NCBI RefSeq assembly: GCF_001053185.1
Contig: NZ_CSTD01000004.1
Span: forward strand, 405,124 to 469,123
Length of the DNA: 64,000 nucleotides
DNA from: Mycobacterium bohemicum DSM 44277
Lineage (GTDB): Bacteria; Actinomycetota; Actinomycetes; Mycobacteriales; Mycobacteriaceae
Reading direction: 5' to 3'
The position numbers and the translations under genes were made by a program. The notes under the pieces are model-generated. The model worked only from the letters and a program-made list of their open reading frames with translations, did no database searches and was not told the origin of the DNA. Each line of letters begins with the position of its first letter. The first letter of the stretch is position 1. This document shows, in pieces, positions 16,500-25,007 of the stretch.

Positions 16500-17582
16500 C
16501 TAGCCCTTCGGCCGAAACGCCTTGCCGCGCAATATCACGAGATCGGGGCGCGCCAGCACGGCCGGGCCCGACCGGGGGTCCTCCCGATAGCACAGCAGGT
16601 CCGCCGAAGCCCCCTGCTCGAGTCCCGGCCGGCCCAGCCAGCGCCGCGCGTCCCAGCACGCCGCGCCCAGCGCCTCGGTCGGGCTCATCCCTATCGCCTT
16701 GAGCGCTTCGACCTCGTCGGCGATCCGGCCGTGCGCAACCATCGTGCCCGCGTCGCTGCCGGCGTAAATCGGCACGCCCGCCTCGCGCGCGTCCGCCATC
16801 CGCCCCTGGCAGCGGGCATACAGGTCGCGCATGTGGGCGGCGTACGCCGGGTACTTCGTGGCGGCGTCGGCGATGCCGGTGAAGTTGTCGATGACGTTGA
16901 TCAGCGTCGGTACCAACGCGGTGCCGCGTTCGACCATCAGGGCGATGGTGTCGTCGGTGAGCCCGGTCCCGTGCTCGATGCAGTCGATGCCGGCGTTGAT
17001 AAGCCCGGGCAGGGCCTCCTCGCCGAAGACGTGCGCGGTGACCCGGGCGCCGTGGGCGTGCGCGGCGTCGATCGCGGCCTTGAGCACGTCGTCGGACCAC
17101 AGCGGCGCCAGGTCACCGACGCCGCGGTCGATCCAGTCGCCGACCAGCTTGACCCAGCCGTCGCCGCGCTTGGCCTCCGCGGCCACCGCCGCCGGCAGTT
17201 GCGACTCGTCGTCGAGTTCGCGTGCCAGACCCGGCGCGTAACGCTTCGGCCGGGCCAGGTGTTTTCCGGCCCTGATGATGCGGGGCAGGTCGTGCTGGTC
17301 GTCGAGGCTGCGGGTGTCGGTGGGCGAGCCGCAGTCGCGCAACAGCAGGGCGCCGACGTCGCGTTCGGTCTCGGCTTGCGCGGTCGCCTCGTCGAGCGGC
17401 ATCTCGCCATGTGGGCCGAGGCCGACGTGGCAGTGCGCGTCGACCAGCCCGGGCAGGATCCAGCCGCCATCAAAGATGGTGTCCGCCCCGGCGACGGGCT
17501 CGGTGCTGATGCGGCCCTCGGCGACCCACAGCCGGACCTCGGTGTCCTCGGGCAGCCCCCTGCCCCGCACGTGCAGTCGCAC
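16500..17582 (-). CDS. Amidohydrolase family protein (imidazolonepropionase-like)
   Basis: A 360-residue amidohydrolase (Rv2915c type). The metal-binding HxH is DAHCHVG near residue 49. Later His residues are in VTAHVFGEEAL and CIEHGTG, and the final barrel Asp is in PIYAGSDAGT near 270. A C-terminal beta-domain carries SADLLCY. It resembles prolidase/imidazolonepropionase relatives, with substrate unknown. The ATG at 17582 follows a short repeat hairpin. It is on the same strand as pknI, 37 bp apart. Confidence 0.87.
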   Translation of the reverse strand: MRLHVRGRGLPEDTEVRLWVAEGRISTEPVAGADTIFDGGWILPGLVDAHCHVGLGPHGEMPLDEATAQAETERDVGALLLRDCGSPTDTRSLDDQHDLPRIIRAGKHLARPKRYAPGLARELDDESQLPAAVAAEAKRGDGWVKLVGDWIDRGVGDLAPLWSDDVLKAAIDAAHAHGARVTAHVFGEEALPGLINAGIDCIEHGTGLTDDTIALMVERGTALVPTLINVIDNFTGIADAATKYPAYAAHMRDLYARCQGRMADAREAGVPIYAGSDAGTMVAHGRIADEVEALKAIGMSPTEALGAACWDARRWLGRPGLEQGASADLLCYREDPRSGPAVLARPDLVILRGKAFRPKG

Positions 17583-17601
17583 GGCGCGGCTACAACCGAT
17601 C

Positions 17602-17631
17602 GTGACGACCCGCCGCGCTCGCGATCGTCAC
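17602..17631. repeat. Short copy of the dispersed hairpin repeat (terminal stem GTGACGA/TCGTCAC)
   Basis: A 30-bp version of the repeat seen at 21998, 27971 and 53123. It keeps both ends but lacks about 15 bp of the middle. The terminal 7-bp stem reads GTGACGA...TCGTCAC where other copies have GTGGCGA...TCGCCAC, a paired G:C to A:T change. It lies between ffh and the amidohydrolase, and its 3' arm contains the ffh stop codon. Confidence 0.7.
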
Positions 17632-19202
17632 GGCTTGCCCGGGAACTTGAGCTTGGACAGGTCGAAGTCGGCCAGCGCGGGGGGCAGCTCGTTGAGGCCC
17701 TCGGGCATCTGCGACAGGTCGGGGAAGCCCGGCGGCATTCCGGCCATGCCCGGCATCCCTGCACCCAGCGGGCTCCGGACCTTCGGCGGCGTCGGCCCCC
17801 GCGCGCCCTTCTTGCCTTTTTTGCCCTTGGCGCCCTTGGCTTTTCGGGTCGCCGATTTGCGGCCCATGCCGGGTATGCCCATGCCGCCCAGCATCGATGA
17901 CATCATCTTGCGCGCCTCGAAGAAGCGGTCGACCAGTTGGTTGACCTCGGCCACCGTCACGCCCGAGCCGTTGGCGATGCGCAGCCGCCGCGACGCGTTG
18001 ATGATCTTCGGGTCGGCGCGCTCCTGCGGCGTCATCCCGCGGATGATGGCCTGCAGCCGGTCGAGTTGGCTGTCGTCGACCTGGGCCAGCGCGTCCTTCA
18101 TCTGCCCGGCGCCGGGCAGCATGCCCAGCAGGTTGCCGATCGGGCCCATCTTGCGGATGGCCAGCATCTGCTCCAGGAAGTCCTCCAGCGTCAGCTCGCC
18201 GCTGCCGATCTTGGCGGCGGTGGCCTCGGCCTGCTGGGCGTCGAAGACCTGCTCGGCCTGTTCGATCAGGCTCAGCACGTCGCCCATGCCCAGGATGCGG
18301 CTGGCCATCCGGTCGGGATGGAAGACGTCGAAGTCCTCGAGCTTCTCACCGGTGGAGGCGAACAGGATCGGCACGCCGGTGACCTCGCGGACCGACAGCG
18401 CGGCCCCGCCGCGGGCGTCGCCGTCGAGCTTGGTCAGCACCACGCCGGTGAAGCCGACGCCCTCGCCGAACGCCTGGGCCGTGGTGACGGCGTCCTGGCC
18501 GATCATCGCGTCGAGGACGAACAGGACCTCGTCGGGTTTGACGGCGTCCCGGATGGCGGCGGCCTGGGCCATCAGCTCGTCGTCGATGCCCAGACGGCCT
18601 GCGGTGTCGACGATGACCACGTCGAAGTGCTTGTCCCGGGCCTCCTCGAGGCCCTGTGCGGCGACGGCAACCGGGTCTGGGGGCCCGGCGTCGGGCCCCG
18701 GTGCCCCAGCGCCCGGATGCGGCGCGAACACCGGCACCCCGGCCCGCTGGCCGACGACCTGCAGCTGGTTCACCGCCGCCGGGCGTTGCAGGTCGCACGC
18801 CACCAGGAGCGGCGTATGCCCCTGACCGCGCAGCCACGTGGCGAGCTTGCCGGCCAACGTGGTCTTGCCCGAGCCCTGCAGGCCCGCGAGCATGATGACG
18901 GTCGGCGGCGTCTTCGCGAACGCCAGCTGGCGGGTCTGGCCGCCGAGGATGCCGACGAGTTCGTCGTTGACGATCTTGACGACCTGCTGGGCGGGGTTGA
19001 GCGCACCGGAGACCTCGGCGCCGCGCGCCCGCTCCTTGATCCGGTTGACGAACTCGCGCACGACGGGCAGCGAGACGTCGGCTTCCAGCAGCGCCAGCCG
19101 GATTTCGCGGGTGGTGGCCTCGATGTCGGCGTCGGTCAGCCGGCCCTTGCCGCGCAGTCCCGCCAGCGCACCGGTCAACCGGTCGGAGAGCGATTCAAAC
19201 AC
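17628..19202 (-). CDS. ffh: Signal recognition particle protein Ffh (SRP54)
   Basis: A 524-residue SRP GTPase that binds 4.5S RNA and hydrophobic signal sequences and docks on FtsY. The N domain spans about residues 1-85. The G domain has GLQGSGKTTLAGKLA (G1), DLQRPAAVNQL, VDTAGRLGIDDELM (G3) and TKLDGDARGG (G4). The methionine-rich M domain follows (MLGMLPGAGQMKDA, RKMMSSMLGGMGIPGMG), with a Lys-rich and Gly/Pro/Met-rich tail. The GTG at 19202 (VFESLSDRLTGAL) is the family N-terminus; the longer in-frame upstream extension is not conserved. The stop lies within a repeat hairpin. Confidence 0.95.
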   Translation of the reverse strand: MFESLSDRLTGALAGLRGKGRLTDADIEATTREIRLALLEADVSLPVVREFVNRIKERARGAEVSGALNPAQQVVKIVNDELVGILGGQTRQLAFAKTPPTVIMLAGLQGSGKTTLAGKLATWLRGQGHTPLLVACDLQRPAAVNQLQVVGQRAGVPVFAPHPGAGAPGPDAGPPDPVAVAAQGLEEARDKHFDVVIVDTAGRLGIDDELMAQAAAIRDAVKPDEVLFVLDAMIGQDAVTTAQAFGEGVGFTGVVLTKLDGDARGGAALSVREVTGVPILFASTGEKLEDFDVFHPDRMASRILGMGDVLSLIEQAEQVFDAQQAEATAAKIGSGELTLEDFLEQMLAIRKMGPIGNLLGMLPGAGQMKDALAQVDDSQLDRLQAIIRGMTPQERADPKIINASRRLRIANGSGVTVAEVNQLVDRFFEARKMMSSMLGGMGIPGMGRKSATRKAKGAKGKKGKKGARGPTPPKVRSPLGAGMPGMAGMPPGFPDLSQMPEGLNELPPALADFDLSKLKFPGKP

Positions 19203-19375
19203 GCCGCCCAGCCTAGTGGTTGCGTGGGCAGGGCCGCCGTGTCCCGGCCCCGTCGACCCCCCGCGACACTGCAACCACGCACACGACACGCCGACGCGGA
19301 TGTGCGTGGATTCAGCCTCGGCGGGGCGCCTTCGAAGGGCTTGACGGCGCGCCCGCACCCAAGAAAAGTCAGCTC

Positions 19376-20170
19376 ATGCTCGAGGTGATCGACAAGGGAT
19401 CCTGCAGCCACGACCATCCGGTGCCGCTGCTCTTCGTGCACGGCGGCTGGCACGGCGCCTGGTGCTGGGAAAACTTCCTGGACTTCTTCGTCGGGGCGGG
19501 CTACCGCGCGGTCGCGGTGAGCCTGCGCGGACACGGCGCGAGCCCGACGGCCAAGCCCTTGCACAAGGTCTCGATCGCCGACTACATCGACGACGTCCGG
19601 TCGGTGGCCGATTCGCTGGGCGGCGCGCCGGTGCTGATCGGCCATTCGCTCGGCGGCTTCGTGATCCAGCGGTACCTCGAGGAGCGCCCCGCCCCGGCGG
19701 CGGTCCTCGTGGGCTCCGTGCCGCCGCAGGGCGTCCTCACATTGGCGCTGCGCGTCTGGCGCCGGCGGCCCTCGATGACGATGGAAGCCTGGAGCGACCG
19801 CACGCTGCTGAAATTCCTCGCGACCCCGGCGCTGGTCCGCGAGTACCTGTTCTGCTCCGACACGCCCGAGGAAGTCGTCGAATCCTGCCGGCAACGCGCC
19901 GGCGCGGAGAGCCTGCGCGCCGCCATGACCGATCCGATGATCCGCCGCGTCAGGACCCGCCGAGTGACCACCCCGATCCTGGTCCTCGGCGCCGAGTACG
20001 ACGGGTTCGTCAGCGTCGGCGAGGTCCGCACCACGGCGCGCGCCTACCGGACCGAGCCGGAATTCTTCGCGATGGGGCACAACATGATGCTGGAGCCGGG
20101 CTGGCCCGACGTCGCTCAACGCATCGACGCGTGGTTGGTGGCGCGCGACCTGGCGAGCCGGGTGGCGTAA
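19376..20170 (+). CDS. Alpha/beta hydrolase
   Basis: A 264-residue alpha/beta-hydrolase. The oxyanion region is FVHGGWHGAWCWENF at about residues 18-32 and the nucleophile elbow GHSLGGF is near residue 88. The acid is likely in LGAEYDGFVS, with the catalytic His in FFAMGHNMMLEPGW. The HGGWHGAWCW pattern recalls hydroxynitrile lyase/esterase-like members, but the substrate is unknown. I start it at the ATG at 19376 (MLEVIDKG); the upstream in-frame codons look non-coding. It stands alone between the ffh and helicase genes, where M. tuberculosis has no gene as far as I recall. Confidence 0.82.
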   Translation: MLEVIDKGSCSHDHPVPLLFVHGGWHGAWCWENFLDFFVGAGYRAVAVSLRGHGASPTAKPLHKVSIADYIDDVRSVADSLGGAPVLIGHSLGGFVIQRYLEERPAPAAVLVGSVPPQGVLTLALRVWRRRPSMTMEAWSDRTLLKFLATPALVREYLFCSDTPEEVVESCRQRAGAESLRAAMTDPMIRRVRTRRVTTPILVLGAEYDGFVSVGEVRTTARAYRTEPEFFAMGHNMMLEPGWPDVAQRIDAWLVARDLASRVA

Positions 20171-20272
20171 CCAGCTCGAGTCGTTACTGCGTCGAAAAGC
20201 GTTGGCGTGCTAGATTTCACAGCCACCGCCTGATCGAGCCGGCCGCGTCGAACACACAACCATAGGGGGGAA

Positions 20273-21991
20273 ATGTCCGTGCAATCGGTGGCTCGCACGG
20301 ACTCCTCCGTCGACGGCGGCGGCGCGCCACTGCGTGGCTGGCAGCGCCGCGCGCTGGTGAAGTACCTCGCGGGCCAGCCGCGCGACTTCCTGGCCGTCGC
20401 CACGCCCGGATCCGGAAAGACGACGTTCGCGCTGCGGGTTGCGGCCGAACTGCTGAGCCAGCGCGCCGTCGAGCAGGTGACGGTCGTGGTGCCCACCGAG
20501 CACCTCAAGACACAGTGGGCGCTGGCCGCGCAACGGCACGGCCTCGCGCTGGACCCGAAGTTCTCCAACACCAGCCCCCAGACGTCGCCGGAGTACCACG
20601 GCGTCATGGTGACCTACGCCCAGGTGGCCGCGCACCCGACGCTGCACCGGGTGCGCACCGAGCAGCGCAAGACCCTGGTGATCTTCGACGAGATCCACCA
20701 CGGCGGTGACGCGAAAACCTGGGGCGAGGCGATCCGCGAGGCCTTCGGCGACGCCACCCGCCGGCTCGCGCTGACGGGAACCCCGTTTCGCAGCGACGAC
20801 AGCCCCATCCCGTTCGTCAACTACGTCCCGGGCGCCGACGGGGTGCTGCGCTCGCAGGCCGACCACACCTACGGCTACGCCGAAGCCCTGGCCGACGGCG
20901 TCGTGCGACCGGTGGTGTTCCTGGCCTATTCGGGCGAGGCGCGCTGGCGAGACAGCGCCGGCGAGGAGCACTCCGCGCGCCTGGGCGAGCCGCTGTCGGC
21001 GGAGCAGACCGCGCGGGCCTGGCGCACCGCGCTGGACCCCGCCGGCCAGTGGATGCCCGCGGTGATCGCCGCGGCCGACCAGCGACTGCGCCAAAAGCGC
21101 ACCCACGTGCCCGATGCCGGCGGCATGATCATCGCCTCGGACCGCACGGCGGCGCGCGCGTACGCCGCCCTGCTGACGAAGCTGACGTCGGAGGCGCCGA
21201 CGGTCGTGCTCTCCGACGACCCCCGATCCTCGGCGCGCATCAGCGAGTTCGCCGAGAGCACCAGCCGGTGGCTGGTCGCGGTGCGCATGGTTTCCGAAGG
21301 GGTCGACGTGCCCCGGCTGTCGGTGGGAATCTATGCCACCAGCGCCTCGACGCCGCTGTACTTCGCGCAGGCCGTCGGCCGGTTCGTGCGGTCGCGCCGG
21401 CAGGGCGAAACCGCGAGCATCTTCCTGCCGTCGGTGCCCAACCTGCTGCAACTGGCCAGCGAACTGGAAGCCCAGCGCAACCACGTGCTCGGCGAACCGC
21501 ACCGCCCGGACGAGGATCCGCTGGACGGCGACCCGGCCACGCGAACCCAGACCGAGCGGGGCGAGGCCGACAACGGGTTCACCTCGCTGGGCGCCGACGC
21601 CGAGCTCGACCAGGTCATCTTCGACGGGTCTTCGTTCGGCACGGCCACCCCGGCCGGCAGCGAGGAGGAGGCCGACTATCTCGGCATCCCCGGGCTGCTC
21701 GACGCCGAGCAGATGCGTGCCCTGCTGCACCAGCGTCAGGACGAGCAGCTGCAGAAGCGCGCCGCCGTCCCCCGATCCGCCCAACCGGCCACCACCCACG
21801 GGCAACTGCGCGAGCTGCGCCGCGAACTCAACACGCTGGTCTCCATCGCCCACCACCGCACCGGCAAGCCGCACGGGTGGATCCACAACGAGCTCCGGCG
21901 TCGCTGCGGCGGCCCGCCCATCGCGGCGGCGACGCGTGACCAGCTCAAGGCCCGCATCGACGCGGTGCGGCAGTTCACCACCGAGGCGTAA
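20273..21991 (+). CDS. DEAD/DEAH-box (SF2) helicase-like ATPase
   Basis: A 572-residue SF2 helicase of the Rv2917 type, with an XPB-like layout. Motif I is TPGSGKTT near residue 44, motif II DEIHHGG near 140, motif III LTGTPFR, and motif VI QAVGRFVRSRR near 365. The tail after about residue 400 is unrelated to known domains. An acidic EEEADYLGIPGLLDAEQM part is followed by a helical C-terminal segment. A strong AGGGGGG ribosome-binding site at 20264-20270 supports the ATG at 20273. The substrate is unknown. It converges with glnD across a triple hairpin repeat. Confidence 0.87.
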   Translation: MSVQSVARTDSSVDGGGAPLRGWQRRALVKYLAGQPRDFLAVATPGSGKTTFALRVAAELLSQRAVEQVTVVVPTEHLKTQWALAAQRHGLALDPKFSNTSPQTSPEYHGVMVTYAQVAAHPTLHRVRTEQRKTLVIFDEIHHGGDAKTWGEAIREAFGDATRRLALTGTPFRSDDSPIPFVNYVPGADGVLRSQADHTYGYAEALADGVVRPVVFLAYSGEARWRDSAGEEHSARLGEPLSAEQTARAWRTALDPAGQWMPAVIAAADQRLRQKRTHVPDAGGMIIASDRTAARAYAALLTKLTSEAPTVVLSDDPRSSARISEFAESTSRWLVAVRMVSEGVDVPRLSVGIYATSASTPLYFAQAVGRFVRSRRQGETASIFLPSVPNLLQLASELEAQRNHVLGEPHRPDEDPLDGDPATRTQTERGEADNGFTSLGADAELDQVIFDGSSFGTATPAGSEEEADYLGIPGLLDAEQMRALLHQRQDEQLQKRAAVPRSAQPATTHGQLRELRRELNTLVSIAHHRTGKPHGWIHNELRRRCGGPPIAAATRDQLKARIDAVRQFTTEA

Positions 21992-21997
21992 GTGACG

Positions 21998-22155
21998 GTG
22001 GCGACCCGCTACGCCCGGCTACGCCGCGCTTGCGATCGCCACTAATCCCGACGGTGGCGACCCGCTCCGCCCGGCTACGCCGCGCTTGCGATCGCCACTA
22101 ATCCCCGACAGTGGCGACCCGCTTCGCCCGGCTACGCCGCGCTTGCGATCGCCAC
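21998..22155. repeat. Three tandem copies of the 45-bp hairpin repeat between convergent genes
   Basis: Near-identical 45-bp copies lie at 21998-22042, 22054-22098 and 22111-22155, with a period of 56-57 bp. Each begins GTGGCGACCCGCT and ends TTGCGATCGCCAC, giving a 7-bp terminal stem plus an inner CGGC-TAC-GCCG hairpin. They differ at one base (TAC, TCC or TTC after CCGC). The 11-12 bp between copies (TAATCCCCGAC) is a duplicate of the last codons and stop of glnD, so the amplified unit includes the gene end. It probably acts as a transcription-ending region for both convergent genes. Confidence 0.85.
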
Positions 22156-24623
22156 TAATCCCCGACGGGCTCGTCGAGCACCTCGACGGACGGCCCGCCC
22201 AGGACGGCCAGCAGGTGCTGCTTGACGGCGGCACGCGCCGCCTCCTCGCCGTCACCCGGCGCCACGGTCACGCAGAACACGTCGGCCGCCGTCGACCCGA
22301 ACGTGTTGACCTTCGCCCACTGGACGTCGGCGTTCGCCCGCTCCAGCGCCCGCGTCAGCAGGGCGAGCAGACCCGGACGGTCCATTGCGCGGACCTCGAC
22401 CAGGAGCTGCCCGGGCGTGGAGCTGTCGAGCCACAGGATGCGCGGCGGGGCGGTGGACCGCGTCACGGGGACCCCGAGTTGTACCTCGCCGGCGCGCGCG
22501 GTGGCCGAGCTGACCGCATCGCTGTCGCGCTTCTCCAGCGCACCGAGGACGTCGACGTCGCCCGCGAGGGCACCCACGAACTGCTGGCGCAGCAACCCCG
22601 GCTCCGGCGGCGACCCGAACAGCGGCGACGCCACGAATTCGGTGATCGCGACGCCCTCGTGCGTGTTGGCCGTCGCCGAGTGAATCCGCAGCGAGTTCAG
22701 CGCCAGCACCGCGGCGGCTTTGGACACGAACCCGCGCTGGTCGGGGGCGACCATGACCACCCGCAGGCGCTCACCGCCGCCGGTGGTGATCTCCACGTGC
22801 ACCCCGTGGTCAGCGGCAAGCGAAAGATAGTGGGGCGCGGTCGGTTCCGCCTGCGGCAAAGACTCTCCGGCCATCACCAGCCGGCAGCGGCGGACCAGCT
22901 CGTCGATCAGGGACGCCTTCCACTCGCTCCACACACCCGGGCCGGTGGCGTTCGAGTCCGCCTCGGACAGCGCCCGCAGCACCTCCAGCAGCACCGGGTC
23001 TCCGCCCAGGGTTTCCGAGACCTCCTTGATGGTTTGGGGGTCGTTGAGGTCGCTGCGGGTGGCCACCACCGGCAGCAAGAGGTGGTGGCGCACCACCTTG
23101 GCGAGCACCTCGGTGTCAGGGGGCGACAGGCCGATCCGGGCGCCGATCTCGCGGGCCAGCTTCTCCCCGACCACGCTGTGATCCCCACCGCGGCCCTTGC
23201 CAATGTCATGCAGCAGCGCCCCAAGCGCGAGCAGGTCGGGCCGCGCCACCTGGGTGGACAGCGGCGCCGCGTTGACCGTCGTCTCGACCAGGTGCCGGTC
23301 CACGGTCCACTTGTGGGCGATGTCGCGGGGCGGCAGGTCGCGGACGGTGTCCCATTCCGGTAGGAGCCGGCCCCACAGGCCGTTGCGGTCGAGCGCCTCG
23401 ACGGTCGCCACCGCGGTGGGCCCGGCGGAGAGCACGACCAGAAAGTCGTCGAGCGATTCCCGCGGCCAGGGAACGGGCATCTCGGGGGCGCCGGCGGCCA
23501 GGCGGCTCAGCGTGCCGGCGCCGATCGGCACCCCGGTGTCCGCCGACGCCGCGGCCACCCGCAGCACCAGGCCGGCGTCGGCCTCCGGGCGGGCGTCGCG
23601 GGCCAGCACGATTTCGCCGGCGTATTCGACGACGCCCTCGTCCAGCGGGCGGCGCTTCGGCCGCCGCACCAGCGCCGTGATGCCGCGGCGCGGCAACGCG
23701 TTCGCGGCCGTGCGCAGCCCCGTTTCGGCGTGGTAGGCGATGGTGCGCCCGGTGCTGGAAAGCTTGCGCGCCAGGTCAAATCGATCGCCGAGATGCAAGG
23801 AGGCGCTGATCTCGTCGGCGAATTGGGCCAGCAGCATGTCGCGCCCGCGGCCGGACACCCGGTGCAGTTCGGTGCGCACGTCGAGCAGGGTCAGGTACGC
23901 GGCGTCCAGCGAGCCGCCGGGCGAGTTGGGGTTGGCCATGCCGTGGCGGTCGATGAGCTGGGCGATGCCCAGCGCGTCGAGCAACTGCACGTCGCGCAGG
24001 CCGCCGCGACCGGATTTCAGGTCCGGCTCGGCCCGTTGCGCGATGCGGCCGCACCGCTGCCAGCGCGCCTCGGTGATCTGCACGAGCTCGTCCATGCGGG
24101 AACGAATCGCGCTGCGCCACTGGCGTCTTGCGCCGGCGATCAATTCCTCCGACAACGCGGCGTCGCCGGCGATGTGGCGGGCGTCGAGCATGCCCAGTGC
24201 CGCGATCAGGTCGCTGTTGGCGACGCCCAGCGCGCCGGACACCGTCCGCACGCTGTGGTCAAGCCGAATGTTGGCGTCCCACAACGGGTACCAGAGCCCG
24301 TCGGCGACGCTTTCCAACACCTCGGCGGGCTTGTCGTCGTGCAACAGCATCAGGTCCAGGTCGGAATACGGCAGTAACTCGCGACGGCCCAAACCCCCGA
24401 TCCCGACGATCGAGAAGCCGCTGCCGTCGGTGATGCCGATCTCGGCGGCCTTGGCGGCCAGCCAGGTTTCGTGCAGTTCCAGCCAGGCCTGGCGCAGTTC
24501 CGCAGCGTCCAGCTGGCCGGCTTCGGACAGCAGACGGCGCCGCGAGGCAGCCAAATCGGCTGCCCCGCGGGCGCTTTCTGTCGCAGATATCTCGCCGGGC
24601 GGTTCGGGCCCGTTCGGCTTCAT
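22155..24623 (-). CDS. glnD: [Protein-PII] uridylyl/adenylyltransferase GlnD
   Basis: An 822-residue nitrogen sensor that modifies PII (GlnB); in actinobacteria it adenylylates it. The domain order is clear. The nucleotidyltransferase site GGLGRRELLPYSDLDLMLLHD is near residue 75. A GlnD-specific helical region DLKSGRGGLRDVQLLDALG is near 205, and the HD phosphohydrolase HDIGKGRGGDHS is near 468. Two ACT domains lie in the last ~200 residues (VVMVAPDQRGFVSKAAAVL and VRAMDRPGLLALLTRAL). It is downstream of amt and glnB on the same strand, completing the nitrogen operon. Confidence 0.95.
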   Translation of the reverse strand: MKPNGPEPPGEISATESARGAADLAASRRRLLSEAGQLDAAELRQAWLELHETWLAAKAAEIGITDGSGFSIVGIGGLGRRELLPYSDLDLMLLHDDKPAEVLESVADGLWYPLWDANIRLDHSVRTVSGALGVANSDLIAALGMLDARHIAGDAALSEELIAGARRQWRSAIRSRMDELVQITEARWQRCGRIAQRAEPDLKSGRGGLRDVQLLDALGIAQLIDRHGMANPNSPGGSLDAAYLTLLDVRTELHRVSGRGRDMLLAQFADEISASLHLGDRFDLARKLSSTGRTIAYHAETGLRTAANALPRRGITALVRRPKRRPLDEGVVEYAGEIVLARDARPEADAGLVLRVAAASADTGVPIGAGTLSRLAAGAPEMPVPWPRESLDDFLVVLSAGPTAVATVEALDRNGLWGRLLPEWDTVRDLPPRDIAHKWTVDRHLVETTVNAAPLSTQVARPDLLALGALLHDIGKGRGGDHSVVGEKLAREIGARIGLSPPDTEVLAKVVRHHLLLPVVATRSDLNDPQTIKEVSETLGGDPVLLEVLRALSEADSNATGPGVWSEWKASLIDELVRRCRLVMAGESLPQAEPTAPHYLSLAADHGVHVEITTGGGERLRVVMVAPDQRGFVSKAAAVLALNSLRIHSATANTHEGVAITEFVASPLFGSPPEPGLLRQQFVGALAGDVDVLGALEKRDSDAVSSATARAGEVQLGVPVTRSTAPPRILWLDSSTPGQLLVEVRAMDRPGLLALLTRALERANADVQWAKVNTFGSTAADVFCVTVAPGDGEEAARAAVKQHLLAVLGGPSVEVLDEPVGD

Positions 24624-24668
24624 GCCGTCGACGCCCGCCCCGGTGTGATCAACGATCGGCGGCTGACG

Positions 24669-25007
24669 TCATAGGGCATCGGTTCCGCGTTCACCGGTGC
24701 GCACCCGCACGATGGTTTCCACGGGACTCACCCAGACCTTGCCGTCGCCGATCTTGCCGGTGCGCGCCGACCGGACGATGCTGTCCACGACCTTGTCGAC
24801 GATCGAGTCGTCGACGACGACCTCGATCCGGACCTTCGGCACGAAGTCCACCGAGTACTCCGCGCCCCGGTAGACCTCCGTGTGGCCCTTCTGCCGCCCG
24901 TAGCCCTGGACTTCGCTGACCGTCATCCCCAGGACACCGGCCTCCTCGAGGCTGGTCTTGACGTCGTCGAGGGTGAACGGCTTCACGATCGCGGTGATCA
25001 GCTTCAT
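24669..25007 (-). CDS. glnB: Nitrogen regulatory protein P-II
   Basis: A 112-residue PII trimer subunit (GlnK/GlnB type) that integrates 2-oxoglutarate, ATP/ADP and adenylylation signals and plugs the ammonium channel. The T-loop EVYRGAEYSVDFVPK carries Tyr51, the residue modified by GlnD. B- and C-loop motifs TGKIGDGKVWV and RVRTGERGTDAL are intact. The ATG overlaps the amt stop by 4 bp. The amt-glnB-glnD order shows GlnB acting on the Amt encoded beside it. Confidence 0.96.
   Translation of the reverse strand: MKLITAIVKPFTLDDVKTSLEEAGVLGMTVSEVQGYGRQKGHTEVYRGAEYSVDFVPKVRIEVVVDDSIVDKVVDSIVRSARTGKIGDGKVWVSPVETIVRVRTGERGTDAL

Noticed and set aside
17602..17631. Simple rho-independent terminator for ffh only
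   Set aside because: It shares both ends with the dispersed repeat and overlaps the ffh stop codon, so it is listed as a short repeat copy. A termination role remains possible.
21998..22155. CRISPR array
   Set aside because: The intervening segments are only 11-12 bp and nearly identical to each other, and no cas genes are near. It is a tandem repeat.
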